Source: Spirochaetales bacterium | Lineage (GTDB): Bacteria; Spirochaetota; Spirochaetia; ARS1246 | Assembly (NCBI GenBank): GCA_016930115.1 | Contig: JAFGHN010000098.1 | Span: 1-25,372, forward strand | DNA: 25,372 nucleotides | Direction: 5' to 3' | Part shown: in pieces, positions 15,103 to 23,383 of the stretch | Numbering within the stretch: position 1 is the first letter of the stretch | Layout: each line of letters starts with the position of its first letter | Notes under the pieces: generated by a model | What the model was told of the DNA's origin: nothing | The model's database searches: none | Seen by the model: the letters and a program-made list of their open reading frames with translations, nothing else | Made by a program: the position numbers and the translations under genes

Positions 15103-15126
15103 CCATATTGCGTAGGGGGAAGAATT

Positions 15127-16857
15127 ATGCAATCCAGGAAAGTCTGTATTATGATACTGACCTTCATGTTCGTGGCGGGATTTATCCTTGCTGAAGGCAA
15201 GCCGGAGCAGGAGAGCGCTGCCGGCGCGAAAGTGGGGCCCCAGTACGGCGGGACGATCACCTATTTTAATTCCCGGTTTACAGGAGACCCCCCGAGCCCG
15301 GACCCGACCCTGAGCCAATTCAATTCACTCCCGTTTCTCCTGCATATCCAGGAGCCGTTGTTCTTAGGCGACATGGAGAAGTACGGACCACGGGGCAGCG
15401 GCGTCAGCAAATTCCAGTACCGGGGATATCTGAACCCGGATTTGATAAGGGGCAATTTGGTAGATAATTGGGAAGTTACTTACGAAAAGATCACTCTACA
15501 TGTACGGCCCGGAATTTATTGGCAGGGAACGAACATGGTGAAAAAAGTGATGGAAAACCGTGAGCTTGTCGCCGAGGATATTGCCTTTGATATTTTGGAA
15601 TTCTGGAAAGAGTGTCCCTGGGGAGCGCGATTCAACGGAATCTTGAAAGACGTCTATGCCAAAGACAAATACACCGTGATTGTCGAGCTGGAGACATACT
15701 CGCGCCTGGCTCTCTACTACTTTGGCCTTGAGGACCGTTCCATGTATGCTCCGCCCGAAATGAAAGCCGCGGGCGCAGGCAAATGGGAAAATCAGGTGGG
15801 CACGGGCCCATGGGTATTCGAGGAGTATGAAGTCGGTTCTCACATGAGCTTCCGCCCGAACGATATTTACTGGGCCAAGGCGACAATTGACGGCAAGCAG
15901 TACAAGATGCCGTTTGCAGACCGGATTGTATGCCCCATCATCCCGGACGAGGCCACCCAGGTTGCTGCGTTGCGGACCGGAAGGATCGACCTGCACCAAC
16001 GGCCTCCGGCACCGCAGTGGGACATCATCGACAAGACGGCCCCCGGTATCAAGTATGCCTCGTACAGTGTCTCGGTATATATGGTGGAACCTCAGATGAC
16101 CTGGGCCCCCCTGGATAATGTCGCAGTGCGGCGTGCTCTGATGGTCGGGACGGATCTGCGCGCTTTCGCCATACTCCAGTACTCGGAGGATACGCCGATC
16201 GATGTTTGGCCAAATTACTATTTGGACCCGACGGTATACGTTCCATTGAAGGATCGACCGCAAGACATTCAGATCCTGTATAAATATGATACGGCGCTGG
16301 CGAAGAAGATGCTGGCTGACGCCGGCTATCCCAACGGTTTGGAAATACCGCTCACTATTCAGCCCGGGGCGCAGTACCAGGATATGTCGTCGCTGCTTCA
16401 AGATCAGTGGGCCAAGATTGGCGTCAAGGTCAATATAAGCACCGTAGATGCTACAACCTTGAGTAAGATGCAGTATTCCGCCAATTATCCGGGTATTGCC
16501 TTTTCAGGCACCGAGATGTGTGACCCGCTCAATACCCTCTTGAGCCAATGTCACACCAAATCGATAGGGACGTGGTCCAACCGGAATTCCTATTCAAACC
16601 CCAAAGTTGACGAGCTGCTCGATAAGGCGGCCGCATCGCTCGATCCGGTCGAAGTGGCGAACCTGTGCAAACAGGCCGGAGAGATCATAGACCGCGAGGT
16701 TGAATGCATACCGCTTTACGGTGAGGTTTGGAGGCACTATTGGTGGCCGTGGCTGCAGAACTACTACGGCGAATTGACCATCGGTGACGAAGGGCCGGGT
16801 CAACTCATGGCTTACACGTGGGTCGATCAGGACCTAAAGAAATCTATGGGATTTTAG
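15127..16857 (+). CDS. Family-5 ABC transporter substrate-binding protein
   Basis: A 576-residue secreted binding protein of the peptide/nickel/oligosaccharide class (SBP_bac_5, DppA/OppA fold). The first 22 residues form a signal peptide (basic QSRK, hydrophobic ILTFMFVAGFILA) with probable cleavage near AEG. There is no lipobox Cys, so it should be free in the periplasm. Landmarks are QYGGTITYF near the mature N-terminus, LVDNWEVTYEKITLHVRPGIYW, VGTGPWVFEEYE, and DNVAVRRALMVGTD near the middle. The ligand may be a peptide, oligosaccharide or other compound; the family does not tell. It is followed by two permease genes after a 170-nt gap holding a long hairpin, which may lower permease expression relative to the binding protein. 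Confidence 0.92.
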   Translation: MQSRKVCIMILTFMFVAGFILAEGKPEQESAAGAKVGPQYGGTITYFNSRFTGDPPSPDPTLSQFNSLPFLLHIQEPLFLGDMEKYGPRGSGVSKFQYRGYLNPDLIRGNLVDNWEVTYEKITLHVRPGIYWQGTNMVKKVMENRELVAEDIAFDILEFWKECPWGARFNGILKDVYAKDKYTVIVELETYSRLALYYFGLEDRSMYAPPEMKAAGAGKWENQVGTGPWVFEEYEVGSHMSFRPNDIYWAKATIDGKQYKMPFADRIVCPIIPDEATQVAALRTGRIDLHQRPPAPQWDIIDKTAPGIKYASYSVSVYMVEPQMTWAPLDNVAVRRALMVGTDLRAFAILQYSEDTPIDVWPNYYLDPTVYVPLKDRPQDIQILYKYDTALAKKMLADAGYPNGLEIPLTIQPGAQYQDMSSLLQDQWAKIGVKVNISTVDATTLSKMQYSANYPGIAFSGTEMCDPLNTLLSQCHTKSIGTWSNRNSYSNPKVDELLDKAAASLDPVEVANLCKQAGEIIDREVECIPLYGEVWRHYWWPWLQNYYGELTIGDEGPGQLMAYTWVDQDLKKSMGF

Positions 16858-16904
16858 AGACCGACATGCCGGTCGCTGAGAGAATCGACAGTACGGCGGC
16901 CGGT

Positions 16905-16940
16905 AAAGGGGAGGTGGAGATGAATCTTCACCTCCCCTTT
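16905..16940. terminator. 15-bp hairpin between binding-protein and permease genes
   Basis: AAAGGGGAGGTGGAG (16905-16919) pairs with CTTCACCTCCCCTTT (16926-16940) around the 6-nt loop ATGAAT; one pair is G-U and the rest are Watson-Crick. Only three Us follow, so it is a partial terminator or 3'-end stabiliser rather than a full stop. This is a common arrangement for making more binding protein than permease. Confidence 0.65.
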
Positions 16941-17027
16941 GGTATTACAGGAATAGAATTGCGAGGCAGCGCGGGGCGAGCGAAAACCTCGCCATGCGGT
17001 TTGTGATAGCCGACTGATAGAGAGGTC

Positions 17028-18008
17028 ATGCGTACATATATAATTAAGAGACTATTATTCGCTCTGCCTACGCTGATTGTGGTCAGTTTTATAGTGTTCT
17101 GGTTGGCGCGTCTCCTTCCGGGCGACTACATAGACGTATTGGAATCCGCAAGTACCGGTGATGTGCGGATAGACAGGGCGATGGTTGAAAAGAATCTGGG
17201 TCTCGATGCGCCGGCGATTGTCCAATATGCGCGTTGGATGGGGTTTGCACCTCAGCCGGGCGGTGGTTTCAAAGGCCTTTTCCAGGGCAACTTTGGCACT
17301 TCCTGGTGGAGAGGAGACACGGTGGCCAAGATGATCGGCAAAAGCTGGCCGATAACAATAGAGCTTGGTGTCCTAGGTTTGATCATTTCTCAGCTGATAG
17401 CCTTGCCGATAGGCGTATATTCAGCGTTGCGGCAGGACAAGATCGGTGATTACCTCGGCCGCAGCTTTGCCATATTAGCCATCTCACTCCCCAGTTTCTG
17501 GGTAGGGTCGATGGTGATAATTTTCCCATCAATATGGTGGGGTTACATGCCGCCCATCATGCATATTCGTTTCATCGAGGATCCGATCGGCAATCTAAAA
17601 ATGTTCGTCGCGCCGGCCGCGATTCTCGGCATGGCCATGTGCGGGCTCACAATGAGGATGACACGGACGATGATGCTGGAGGTTTTAAGACAGGATTATG
17701 TCAGGACGGCCTGGGCGAAAGGTCTTCGCGAGCGGGTGATCATTGTGCGGCACGCCTTAAAAAATGCATTGATGCCTGTCATGACGGTCGTCGGTATCCA
17801 GGTTCCTATTCTTGTCGGAGGCATGGTTATTATTGAAGAGATATTCAACCTGTCCGGGATGGGCCGGCTCACGATAGGTGCTCTCCTAAACAGAGATGAG
17901 CCGTTGACGAGCGGTTTGGTCATGGTTTTTTCAGTCGCCCTGGTATTCATAAACCTGGCAATTGACCTTGCATATAGCTTCCTCGACCCGACGATCCGCT
18001 ACGAATAA
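17028..18008 (+). CDS. ABC transporter permease, DppB/OppB type
   Basis: A 326-residue inner-membrane permease with six helices. The N-terminus MRTYIIKRLLFALPTLIVVS and the LLPGDYID block are typical of the first permease of family-5 importers. The ATPase-coupling EAA loop is seen at about 218-248 (YVRTAWAKGL then VRHALKNAL). The end SFLDPTIRYE is also characteristic. It forms a heterodimer channel with the next gene, whose start lies 12 nt downstream. An AGAGG site precedes the ATG. The ATPase subunits that this loop should contact are not encoded in the window. Confidence 0.95.
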   Translation: MRTYIIKRLLFALPTLIVVSFIVFWLARLLPGDYIDVLESASTGDVRIDRAMVEKNLGLDAPAIVQYARWMGFAPQPGGGFKGLFQGNFGTSWWRGDTVAKMIGKSWPITIELGVLGLIISQLIALPIGVYSALRQDKIGDYLGRSFAILAISLPSFWVGSMVIIFPSIWWGYMPPIMHIRFIEDPIGNLKMFVAPAAILGMAMCGLTMRMTRTMMLEVLRQDYVRTAWAKGLRERVIIVRHALKNALMPVMTVVGIQVPILVGGMVIIEEIFNLSGMGRLTIGALLNRDEPLTSGLVMVFSVALVFINLAIDLAYSFLDPTIRYE

Positions 18009-18020
18009 AGGAGTGATTGC

Positions 18021-18962
18021 TTGATAGATACCGCGATGGAGCACGCAGGCGAAACAAAGAAGCATCTTTTTTTTGTGGATATCTTGAGACGGCTGGTCAA
18101 AGAAAAACCCTTGGGCACGGTGGGTGGGATCATAACCGTGCTTTTGTTGCTCGTGGGTATTTTTGCCGACTTGATATCGCCGTACGGCATGAATGAAACC
18201 GACATCTCAAGCCGGCTCATGCCACCGTCCGCCCAGCACTTGCTCGGTACGGACAACGTGGGCCGGGACATAACGTCCCGCGTCATATACGGCGCTCGCG
18301 TTTCAGTAATCGTGGGGTTATCCGCCGCTTCTCTCGCCACCGTCGTCTCGTTGGTCATCGGCATGTTATCAGGATATTTTGGCGGTAAGTTCGACATAAT
18401 AACGCAGCGATTCGTCGATATTTTTCAGTGTATACCACACCTGTTACTTCTTATGATCATAGTCACTATCATCGGCGCGGGTATGTGGCAGATCATCCTT
18501 GCCATGGGCTTGGCAACAGGTATCGTTGGTTCAAGAATAATAAGAAGCGCCGTAATGGGTGTCAAAGAGTACGTGAGGGCGGCAGAATCAATCGGCTGCT
18601 CAACAGCCAGAGTTTTGCTCCGGCATATTCTCCCTAATATCGCGGCCCCAACAATCATTCTTTTCACGACGCGGGTGCCGGCGATGATCTTGACAGAGGC
18701 AAGCCTCAGTTTCCTCGGCTTCGGCATCCCGCCACCCACTCCCACATGGGGAGGTATGCTTGGCGGCAGCGGCCGTGTTTACATGTTCCACGCGCCCTGG
18801 ATGGTTGTATGGCCCGGGCTCGCGCTCGCTCTTGTAATATACGGAGTAAATATGTTCGGCGACGCGCTGAGGGATCTACTGGATCCTCGGCTGCGGGGCG
18901 GCGCGGGACGTTACGGGCTGGCATCGCAAAAAGTGAGAAAGAAATATCGGGAAGCGGGTTAG
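18021..18962 (+). CDS. ABC transporter permease, DppC/OppC type
   Basis: A 313-residue partner permease with an N-terminal helix, the LLGTDNVGRDITSRVIYGAR block and the EAA loop at about 179-210 (EYVRAAESIGCS then RHILPNI). It ends with the common GDALRDLLDPRLRGG. The TTG at 18021 is taken as the start because AAAGGAG lies 7 nt before it; the in-frame ATG at 18036 is 22 nt away. No ATPase genes follow: the next genes run the other way from 18974. The importer must therefore borrow ATPases encoded elsewhere, as known for some family-5 systems. Confidence 0.94.
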   Translation: MIDTAMEHAGETKKHLFFVDILRRLVKEKPLGTVGGIITVLLLLVGIFADLISPYGMNETDISSRLMPPSAQHLLGTDNVGRDITSRVIYGARVSVIVGLSAASLATVVSLVIGMLSGYFGGKFDIITQRFVDIFQCIPHLLLLMIIVTIIGAGMWQIILAMGLATGIVGSRIIRSAVMGVKEYVRAAESIGCSTARVLLRHILPNIAAPTIILFTTRVPAMILTEASLSFLGFGIPPPTPTWGGMLGGSGRVYMFHAPWMVVWPGLALALVIYGVNMFGDALRDLLDPRLRGGAGRYGLASQKVRKKYREAG

Positions 18963-18973
18963 GCGATTTGGCG

Positions 18974-20128
18974 TTACTTGCGGTCCCAGGGAATAAACGG
19001 GTGTTTTTCCGCTAACTTCTCATTCAGCTCTATTCCAAGCCCCGGTCTTTCCGGGGGAATGATATAGCCTTTCTCCCAAATGATCGGTTCTTTGAGGATT
19101 TCCGCATGAAAACCAGACCAGTCGTTGATCCCTTCCTGCATGAGGAAGTTGGGAATGGTCATATCGATCTGGACGTTGGCCGCCGCCGCCACCGGGCCGC
19201 AGTGCATCCATGGCGCCATTTGCGCGTAAAACGCTTCCGCTATGCCGGCTATCTTTTTCATCTCCGTTATCCCGTTCAAGCCCGTGTGTGCCTGGACGAT
19301 CTGGACCGCCTGCGACTGCAATAACCGCAGGAAATCGTGCTTTGTGGACAGCCGCTCGCCCGTCGCTATCGGGATTGAGGTGTGCTGCGCGACTCTCGCC
19401 ATCTCTTCGACATTCTCGGGTGACACGGGTTCCTCGAACCACTGAGGGCTGTACGGCTCGATCACCTTGGCAAATCGTATGGCGCTATGCGTATTCAGCT
19501 GGCCGTGGGTCCCCATTAGGATATCGGCCTTGTCCTCAACGGCGTCGCGGATGTTCTTGAGCACGGCATCGGTATAACGGAGCTCTTTCAACGTGACTTC
19601 CCGAGGTCCGGGGGCTATCGGCGGAATCGGGTCAAGCTTCAGTGCCGTGAAACCCCGTTCGACCATCGCAGCGGCGGACTCGCCAGCTTTTTCGGGCGAG
19701 TCTGGCGGCCGCCACGGATTGTCCACGCAGGAGATGTAAGAATACGCGCGCAGTTTTTCACGTATTTTGCCGCCCAACAAATTGTAAATCGGCTGATTCA
19801 GCGCCTTTCCGACGATGTCCCAGCACGCCATCTCGAAAGCGGAGATGACCTGCGTCGTGACGATTTCCGGGTGGCGAAAAAAATGGTCGCCGCCGTAGAG
19901 CGTTTCCCACAGTTTTTCTGTGTTGAAGGGATTGGTTCCGATGACGTACGGTCCCGCCAATTCCTCAATCAATCTGACAATCGTATGTTCTCTGTGCCAG
20001 GCAAAATTGCATTCGCCGATACCGTCGATTCCTTCGTCGGTGTTGAGTTTGAGAAATACCCAGTTCCGACCGCCCCAGTGCGGGGCCGGATTACCGACGA
20101 CGAACGTTTTGACTCCTGTTATTTTCAT
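18974..20128 (-). CDS. Enolase-superfamily protein (mandelate racemase / sugar-acid dehydratase-like), paralogue 1
   Basis: A 384-residue protein with the N-terminal capping domain and TIM-barrel of the MR/galactonate-dehydratase group. It shows KLDP (164-167), GTHGQ (206-210), WFEEPV (230-235) and ATGERLS (255-261). Compared by memory with E. coli D-galactonate dehydratase (DgoD), the first metal-ligand Asp of DFHGR is Gly206 here. The His of LAPHCPLGP is Trp307 (APWMHCGP), and the Asp before SHAGG is Ala280 (VQAHTG). Two Glu ligands (233, 258) remain. It may therefore have altered chemistry or metal use. It is second in an operon with its paralogue, 49 nt downstream, with a GAGGAGGAG site. 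Sugar-acid dehydration is the family role; the substrate is unknown. Confidence 0.87.
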   Translation of the reverse strand: MKITGVKTFVVGNPAPHWGGRNWVFLKLNTDEGIDGIGECNFAWHREHTIVRLIEELAGPYVIGTNPFNTEKLWETLYGGDHFFRHPEIVTTQVISAFEMACWDIVGKALNQPIYNLLGGKIREKLRAYSYISCVDNPWRPPDSPEKAGESAAAMVERGFTALKLDPIPPIAPGPREVTLKELRYTDAVLKNIRDAVEDKADILMGTHGQLNTHSAIRFAKVIEPYSPQWFEEPVSPENVEEMARVAQHTSIPIATGERLSTKHDFLRLLQSQAVQIVQAHTGLNGITEMKKIAGIAEAFYAQMAPWMHCGPVAAAANVQIDMTIPNFLMQEGINDWSGFHAEILKEPIIWEKGYIIPPERPGLGIELNEKLAEKHPFIPWDRK

Positions 20129-20177
20129 TAACTCCTCCTCTATCGGAACAGCCCCGCATTCGACCTGCGGGTGATTA

Positions 20178-21302
20178 TCAATCGGTATATTTCTTCAGAA
20201 CCTTTTCGTCGATTTCGAGACCCAAACCGGGGCCTTCCGGGGGAATGATGTATCCGTTACTGAAAATGATCGGGTTCTTGAAGAGCTCCTGATGCAGCTG
20301 CCCGCCGTTGTACTCCTGGGCCAGGAAATTGGGCGAGCAAGTATCGAGCTGCACGGCCGCCGCTGCGGATATCGGGCCGCAAGCCATGTGAGGCGCAATC
20401 ATCGCATAGTGAGCTTCGGCCATACCGGCGATCTTTTTTGATTCCAGAATTCCTCCGCATTGCCCGACGTCCATCTGAAGAATTTGCGCCGCCTGTTTCT
20501 TGAGCAGCTCGGCAAACTCATACTTGGTGACCTTGCGTTCGCCGGCGGCTATCGGGATACTGGTGTGTGCGGCGACCCTCGCCATTTCATCGACGTTTTC
20601 GGGAGCGACCGGCTCCTCGAACCAGAAGGGCTGGAACTCCTCCAGAGCATGCGCCACGCGTATGGCGCTGTAGGTGGTGAGCTGCCCGTGGGTGCCGATA
20701 CCGACTTCCAGTTTGTCGCCGACGGCGTTACGAATGCTCTTGAAGATCCTCACGGCCTTGTTGATTTCCTCTAAAGGGATATCTCTTGGTATCGGATATT
20801 CCGGCATGAAGGGATCGAGCTTACATGCCTTGTTTCCCTGCTCGAGAAGCGTCACCGCGATTTCTCCCGCCTTTTCCGGATCTTCGCGGAAACCGCTTGG
20901 CATGTAGGCGTATGCCTTCAGCTTCTCGTGGTGACGGCCCCCGAGAAGATTGTAGATCGGCTGGTTGACCGCCTTTCCGATGACGTCCCAGCACGCCATC
21001 TCGATGGCGCTCAGAGCCGGAGTCGAATCCAGGCTGGGATGCCGGTAATCATGCCCGATTGAGAAGATCCGTTGCCATAATTTTTCCACGTCGAAGGGGC
21101 TGGAGCCGATTACGTGTTCCTGTGAGAACTCTTCAATCAGCTTTATTTGCGATCTGAGATTCTTGGCGCCGGGACCGGTTACTCTTTCGCCGATTCCCAC
21201 GATTCCTTCGTCTGTAATGAGGCGGATCCAAAGCCATTCTTTTCCGCCTCTATACGGTGGTATGTTCTTTACTACGACGGTTTTCACATCGGTGATTTTC
21301 AT
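20178..21302 (-). CDS. Enolase-superfamily protein (mandelate racemase / sugar-acid dehydratase-like), paralogue 2
   Basis: A 374-residue protein clearly homologous to its neighbour over its whole length (same MKIT start, QPIYNLLGG, GTHGQ, FEEPV, PPE-PGLG ending). Here the His-Asp pair of the galactonate-dehydratase type is kept: Asp278 in LQMDVGQCGG and His305 in APHMACGP. Glu230 and Glu255 are the second and third metal ligands. The first ligand position is Gly203, as in the neighbour. Members of this group remove water from sugar acids or racemise alpha-hydroxy acids. It is probably the first gene of a two-gene operon, with a GGGGAGGAG site before its ATG and a possible promoter at 21362-21391. 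Confidence 0.88.
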   Translation of the reverse strand: MKITDVKTVVVKNIPPYRGGKEWLWIRLITDEGIVGIGERVTGPGAKNLRSQIKLIEEFSQEHVIGSSPFDVEKLWQRIFSIGHDYRHPSLDSTPALSAIEMACWDVIGKAVNQPIYNLLGGRHHEKLKAYAYMPSGFREDPEKAGEIAVTLLEQGNKACKLDPFMPEYPIPRDIPLEEINKAVRIFKSIRNAVGDKLEVGIGTHGQLTTYSAIRVAHALEEFQPFWFEEPVAPENVDEMARVAAHTSIPIAAGERKVTKYEFAELLKKQAAQILQMDVGQCGGILESKKIAGMAEAHYAMIAPHMACGPISAAAAVQLDTCSPNFLAQEYNGGQLHQELFKNPIIFSNGYIIPPEGPGLGLEIDEKVLKKYTD

Positions 21303-21617
21303 TTTTTTCTCCTCCCCGAATATTTCTTCTTCGATTTGTAGATCGATATTATCGCGCGCCCTCTATATTGTTTTGATGGAGTCGAGCACAAGAGATGACG
21401 GATAAATGCACAGAAGATAACGTGTAATGAAATGTAGCGGTTGTAGTCGCCCCGCAGTCAAATCAGCACCATCCCGTACTCGATTCTGCGCTTCTGTAAT
21501 TTACCGCAGCTGCATTTCAAGACTCTAAATCAGCGCCGGTCTCCTGTCAATGAAGCGCTTTCGGCTGCTAACGGGCGTCTCCCGGCGCCGGGATCCGGAA
21601 ATGGTGCGCAGCGTTCA
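21303..21617. other. Non-coding stretch between enolase operon and YkgJ-type gene
   Basis: This 315-nt stretch holds no convincing gene. It contains the likely promoter and dyad of the enolase operon near 21344-21391. It also has a perfect 14-bp GC palindrome, TCCCGGCGCCGGGA at 21580-21593, near the 3' end of the YkgJ-type gene, which could be part of its termination signal though no U-run follows. The rest shows no recognisable element. Confidence 0.5.
21344..21391 (-). promoter_or_regulatory. Possible promoter and dyad of the enolase operon
   Basis: On the minus strand TTGTGC (21386-21391), an 18-nt spacer and TATAGA (21362-21367) form a modest promoter with a predicted start near 21355. 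Immediately downstream lies the dyad CGATA-T-TATCG (21344-21354), suited to a repressor. Confidence 0.35.
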
Positions 21618-22247
21618 TCACGCAGCGCCGGACTTTCGTTCCTTCCCGGCGGGCGGCCGGCCGGAGTCGGGGGAAGGTGTTACGGTAGTCAGTGATGCGG
21701 CAAGCTTCATTTTCAAGCCCAACGAACCGACCGCCCGGAGGACTTCTGCCCGCATCGCAGACCGGTTGCCGGTCGACAGCGCGCTTATTCTAACGCCGTA
21801 TTCGGCCATGACCGGAGGACGATGCTCCGGTTCGCGGAGGTCCGCCGCCCTGTCCTTGGCCCCCGGCATGTGCCTGCATCCGGCGAAATGAGACAGCCCG
21901 TTCTTTTGGGATGACGCGGAAAAACCAAACGCGCGGCATATGAGCGGGCGTGCGTCGTATATCGAGCAATGGTAGGCTCCCTCCGGTTCGTAGAAAACGC
22001 ACGCCTGCTGGAGCGCTACGGCCGTCAAACGGTCAATCAAAGCCGGCGCCTCTATTATGAGGTGAACAGCGACATAGGTCGCCTCTATATCGGTGATATC
22101 CGGTTCAAAATTCTCGCAACAGGTCCCGCAACCTTTCGGGCAGGACAGATTGACCTGCCGGGCGAAGGCCGCGGTACGGCGGTCGAGATCGGCATAGATC
22201 TCCTCTAACTCATGAAACAAGTGGTGCGCTGGGGTGTAATGATTCAT
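21618..22247 (-). CDS. YkgJ-family cysteine cluster protein
   Basis: A 209-residue protein with the CxxxCxxCC pattern at 36-44 (CPKGCGTCC), then Cys83, Cys94 with SIYDARPLIC (95-104) and Cys124. This set is typical of the YkgJ/UPF0153 family, thought to bind zinc or an iron-sulfur cluster; the function is unsettled. The last 70 residues or so are Ala/Arg-rich and lack family features. No signal peptide. It is isolated: the enolase operon upstream of its 3' end and the SDR gene are separated from it by non-coding gaps. Confidence 0.85.
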   Translation of the reverse strand: MNHYTPAHHLFHELEEIYADLDRRTAAFARQVNLSCPKGCGTCCENFEPDITDIEATYVAVHLIIEAPALIDRLTAVALQQACVFYEPEGAYHCSIYDARPLICRAFGFSASSQKNGLSHFAGCRHMPGAKDRAADLREPEHRPPVMAEYGVRISALSTGNRSAMRAEVLRAVGSLGLKMKLAASLTTVTPSPDSGRPPAGKERKSGAA

Positions 22248-22389
22248 CCGGCGGATAATGAACTATTAGTTTTCCTTTGTAAAGGTCCACTGCGGCGCGA
22301 CTCCCGCGAGGCTTGACTGCGGAGCTCTTCCAGTTGGGCTGTTGAATCGCGTTGATGTTATCGACTGTGCATCCGCCCCCGAAGGGTGA

Positions 22390-23193
22390 TCACAGCTTGG
22401 CCGCAACACCCCCGTCGACGTTGATCATCTCGCCGTTGATGAACCGAGATTCGTCGCAGGAGAGGAAGAGCGCCAAATTTGCCACGTCTTCCGGGTAACC
22501 CCTCCCGGGAAGGAGCTGCGCCCAGGCGAACATTTTTTCCGACACGTGGTGGCCGCCGTCCGGATCGTTTATGGTGCCGCGGGTCGCGCCGGGTGTCATG
22601 ATCTGACCCGGGCGGATGCAGTTGACCCGGATGTTGTGTTCGCCGCCTCGTCCCGCCATGTACCGGGTCAAACCTTCGATCCCGGATTTTGACGCAATGT
22701 AAGAAGCGGAAGGAGCGCCGAACTCATTGAACATTCTTGGGCTGAAGCCGCGCTGCGCCGCAAGGGACGACATGTTCACCACCGCACCGCCGCCGGCTTT
22801 CACCAGGTGCGGCCACACTGCCTGGCTCATGGCAAAAGTGCCGATGAGATTGATGCCTATTGTACGTGCAAATACTTCGACAGGTTCATCGGGAAAATGC
22901 TGGCGCGAGCCCCCGCCGGCATTATTGAAAAGCGTGTTTATTCGGCCGTAGATACCGGCTGCCTGCTCGACGCACTTGAGCACCGCGTCGGTATCGCTTA
23001 TGTCGCAGGGGATGAAGTGGGCTTCTCCTCCCTCTTTCTTGATCGCCTCCGCGACCTGGTGACCTTCCTTTTCCCGGCGAGCCATAAGTATGACCCTGGC
23101 ACCTTCCTTCGCAAACAAGCGCCCGGTAGCCGCGCCGATGCCGCTGTTACCTCCGGTGATTATCGCCACTTTGTCCTTCAGCCGTTCACCCAT
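22390..23193 (-). CDS. Short-chain dehydrogenase/reductase (SDR, classical)
   Basis: A 267-residue NAD(P)-dependent oxidoreductase. It has the cofactor motif TGGNSGIG (13-20), NNAG (90-93), the catalytic Ser at 142-143 and YIASK (Tyr165, Lys169), and the C-terminal NVDGG. ARR at 38-40 after the second strand would favour NADP, though this is uncertain. The ATG at 23193 is preferred over an upstream in-frame start at 23277 because an AGGTGAAGG site lies just before it and the fold begins right after it. It is divergent from the amidase gene, with a palindrome between. A role in oxidising a hydroxy acid or sugar derivative from the local catabolic genes is an inference. Confidence 0.92.
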   Translation of the reverse strand: MGERLKDKVAIITGGNSGIGAATGRLFAKEGARVILMARREKEGHQVAEAIKKEGGEAHFIPCDISDTDAVLKCVEQAAGIYGRINTLFNNAGGGSRQHFPDEPVEVFARTIGINLIGTFAMSQAVWPHLVKAGGGAVVNMSSLAAQRGFSPRMFNEFGAPSASYIASKSGIEGLTRYMAGRGGEHNIRVNCIRPGQIMTPGATRGTINDPDGGHHVSEKMFAWAQLLPGRGYPEDVANLALFLSCDESRFINGEMINVDGGVAAKL

Positions 23194-23329
23194 AACCTTC
23201 ACCTCGTGTATCGGTTTGTCGGGGACATCATAGCCGATATTCTGTATATCGTCATGCCCGTCGGCCCTCACTGCCACATCCCGAACGGCGCCCGCGAGCG
23301 TCGCACCGGAGGTGGAGGTTTTTGTTCTG

Positions 23330-23341
23330 ATCGTATACGAT
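23330..23341. promoter_or_regulatory. 12-bp palindrome between the divergent SDR and amidase genes
   Basis: ATCGTATACGAT (23330-23341) is a perfect palindrome 42 nt before the amidase start codon. Its core GTATAC is like the core of sites bound by FadR-type GntR regulators such as UxuR/ExuR. No regulator gene is in this part of the window. Confidence 0.4.
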
Positions 23342-23383
23342 ACCTTTCTAACCAGCAGCAGCGGTGGAAGGAGGGAGCAGTCA

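Noticed and set aside
15045..15194. 49-codon frame downstream of the very strong ribosome site in the importer leader
   Set aside because: The ATG is about 25 nt from the ribosome site, too far, and the frame runs 68 nt into the solute-binding protein gene; no family features.
15496..16401. 301-codon open frame on the minus strand inside the solute-binding protein gene
   Set aside because: It lies wholly within a clearly conserved family-5 binding protein on the other strand and its translation shows no family motif.
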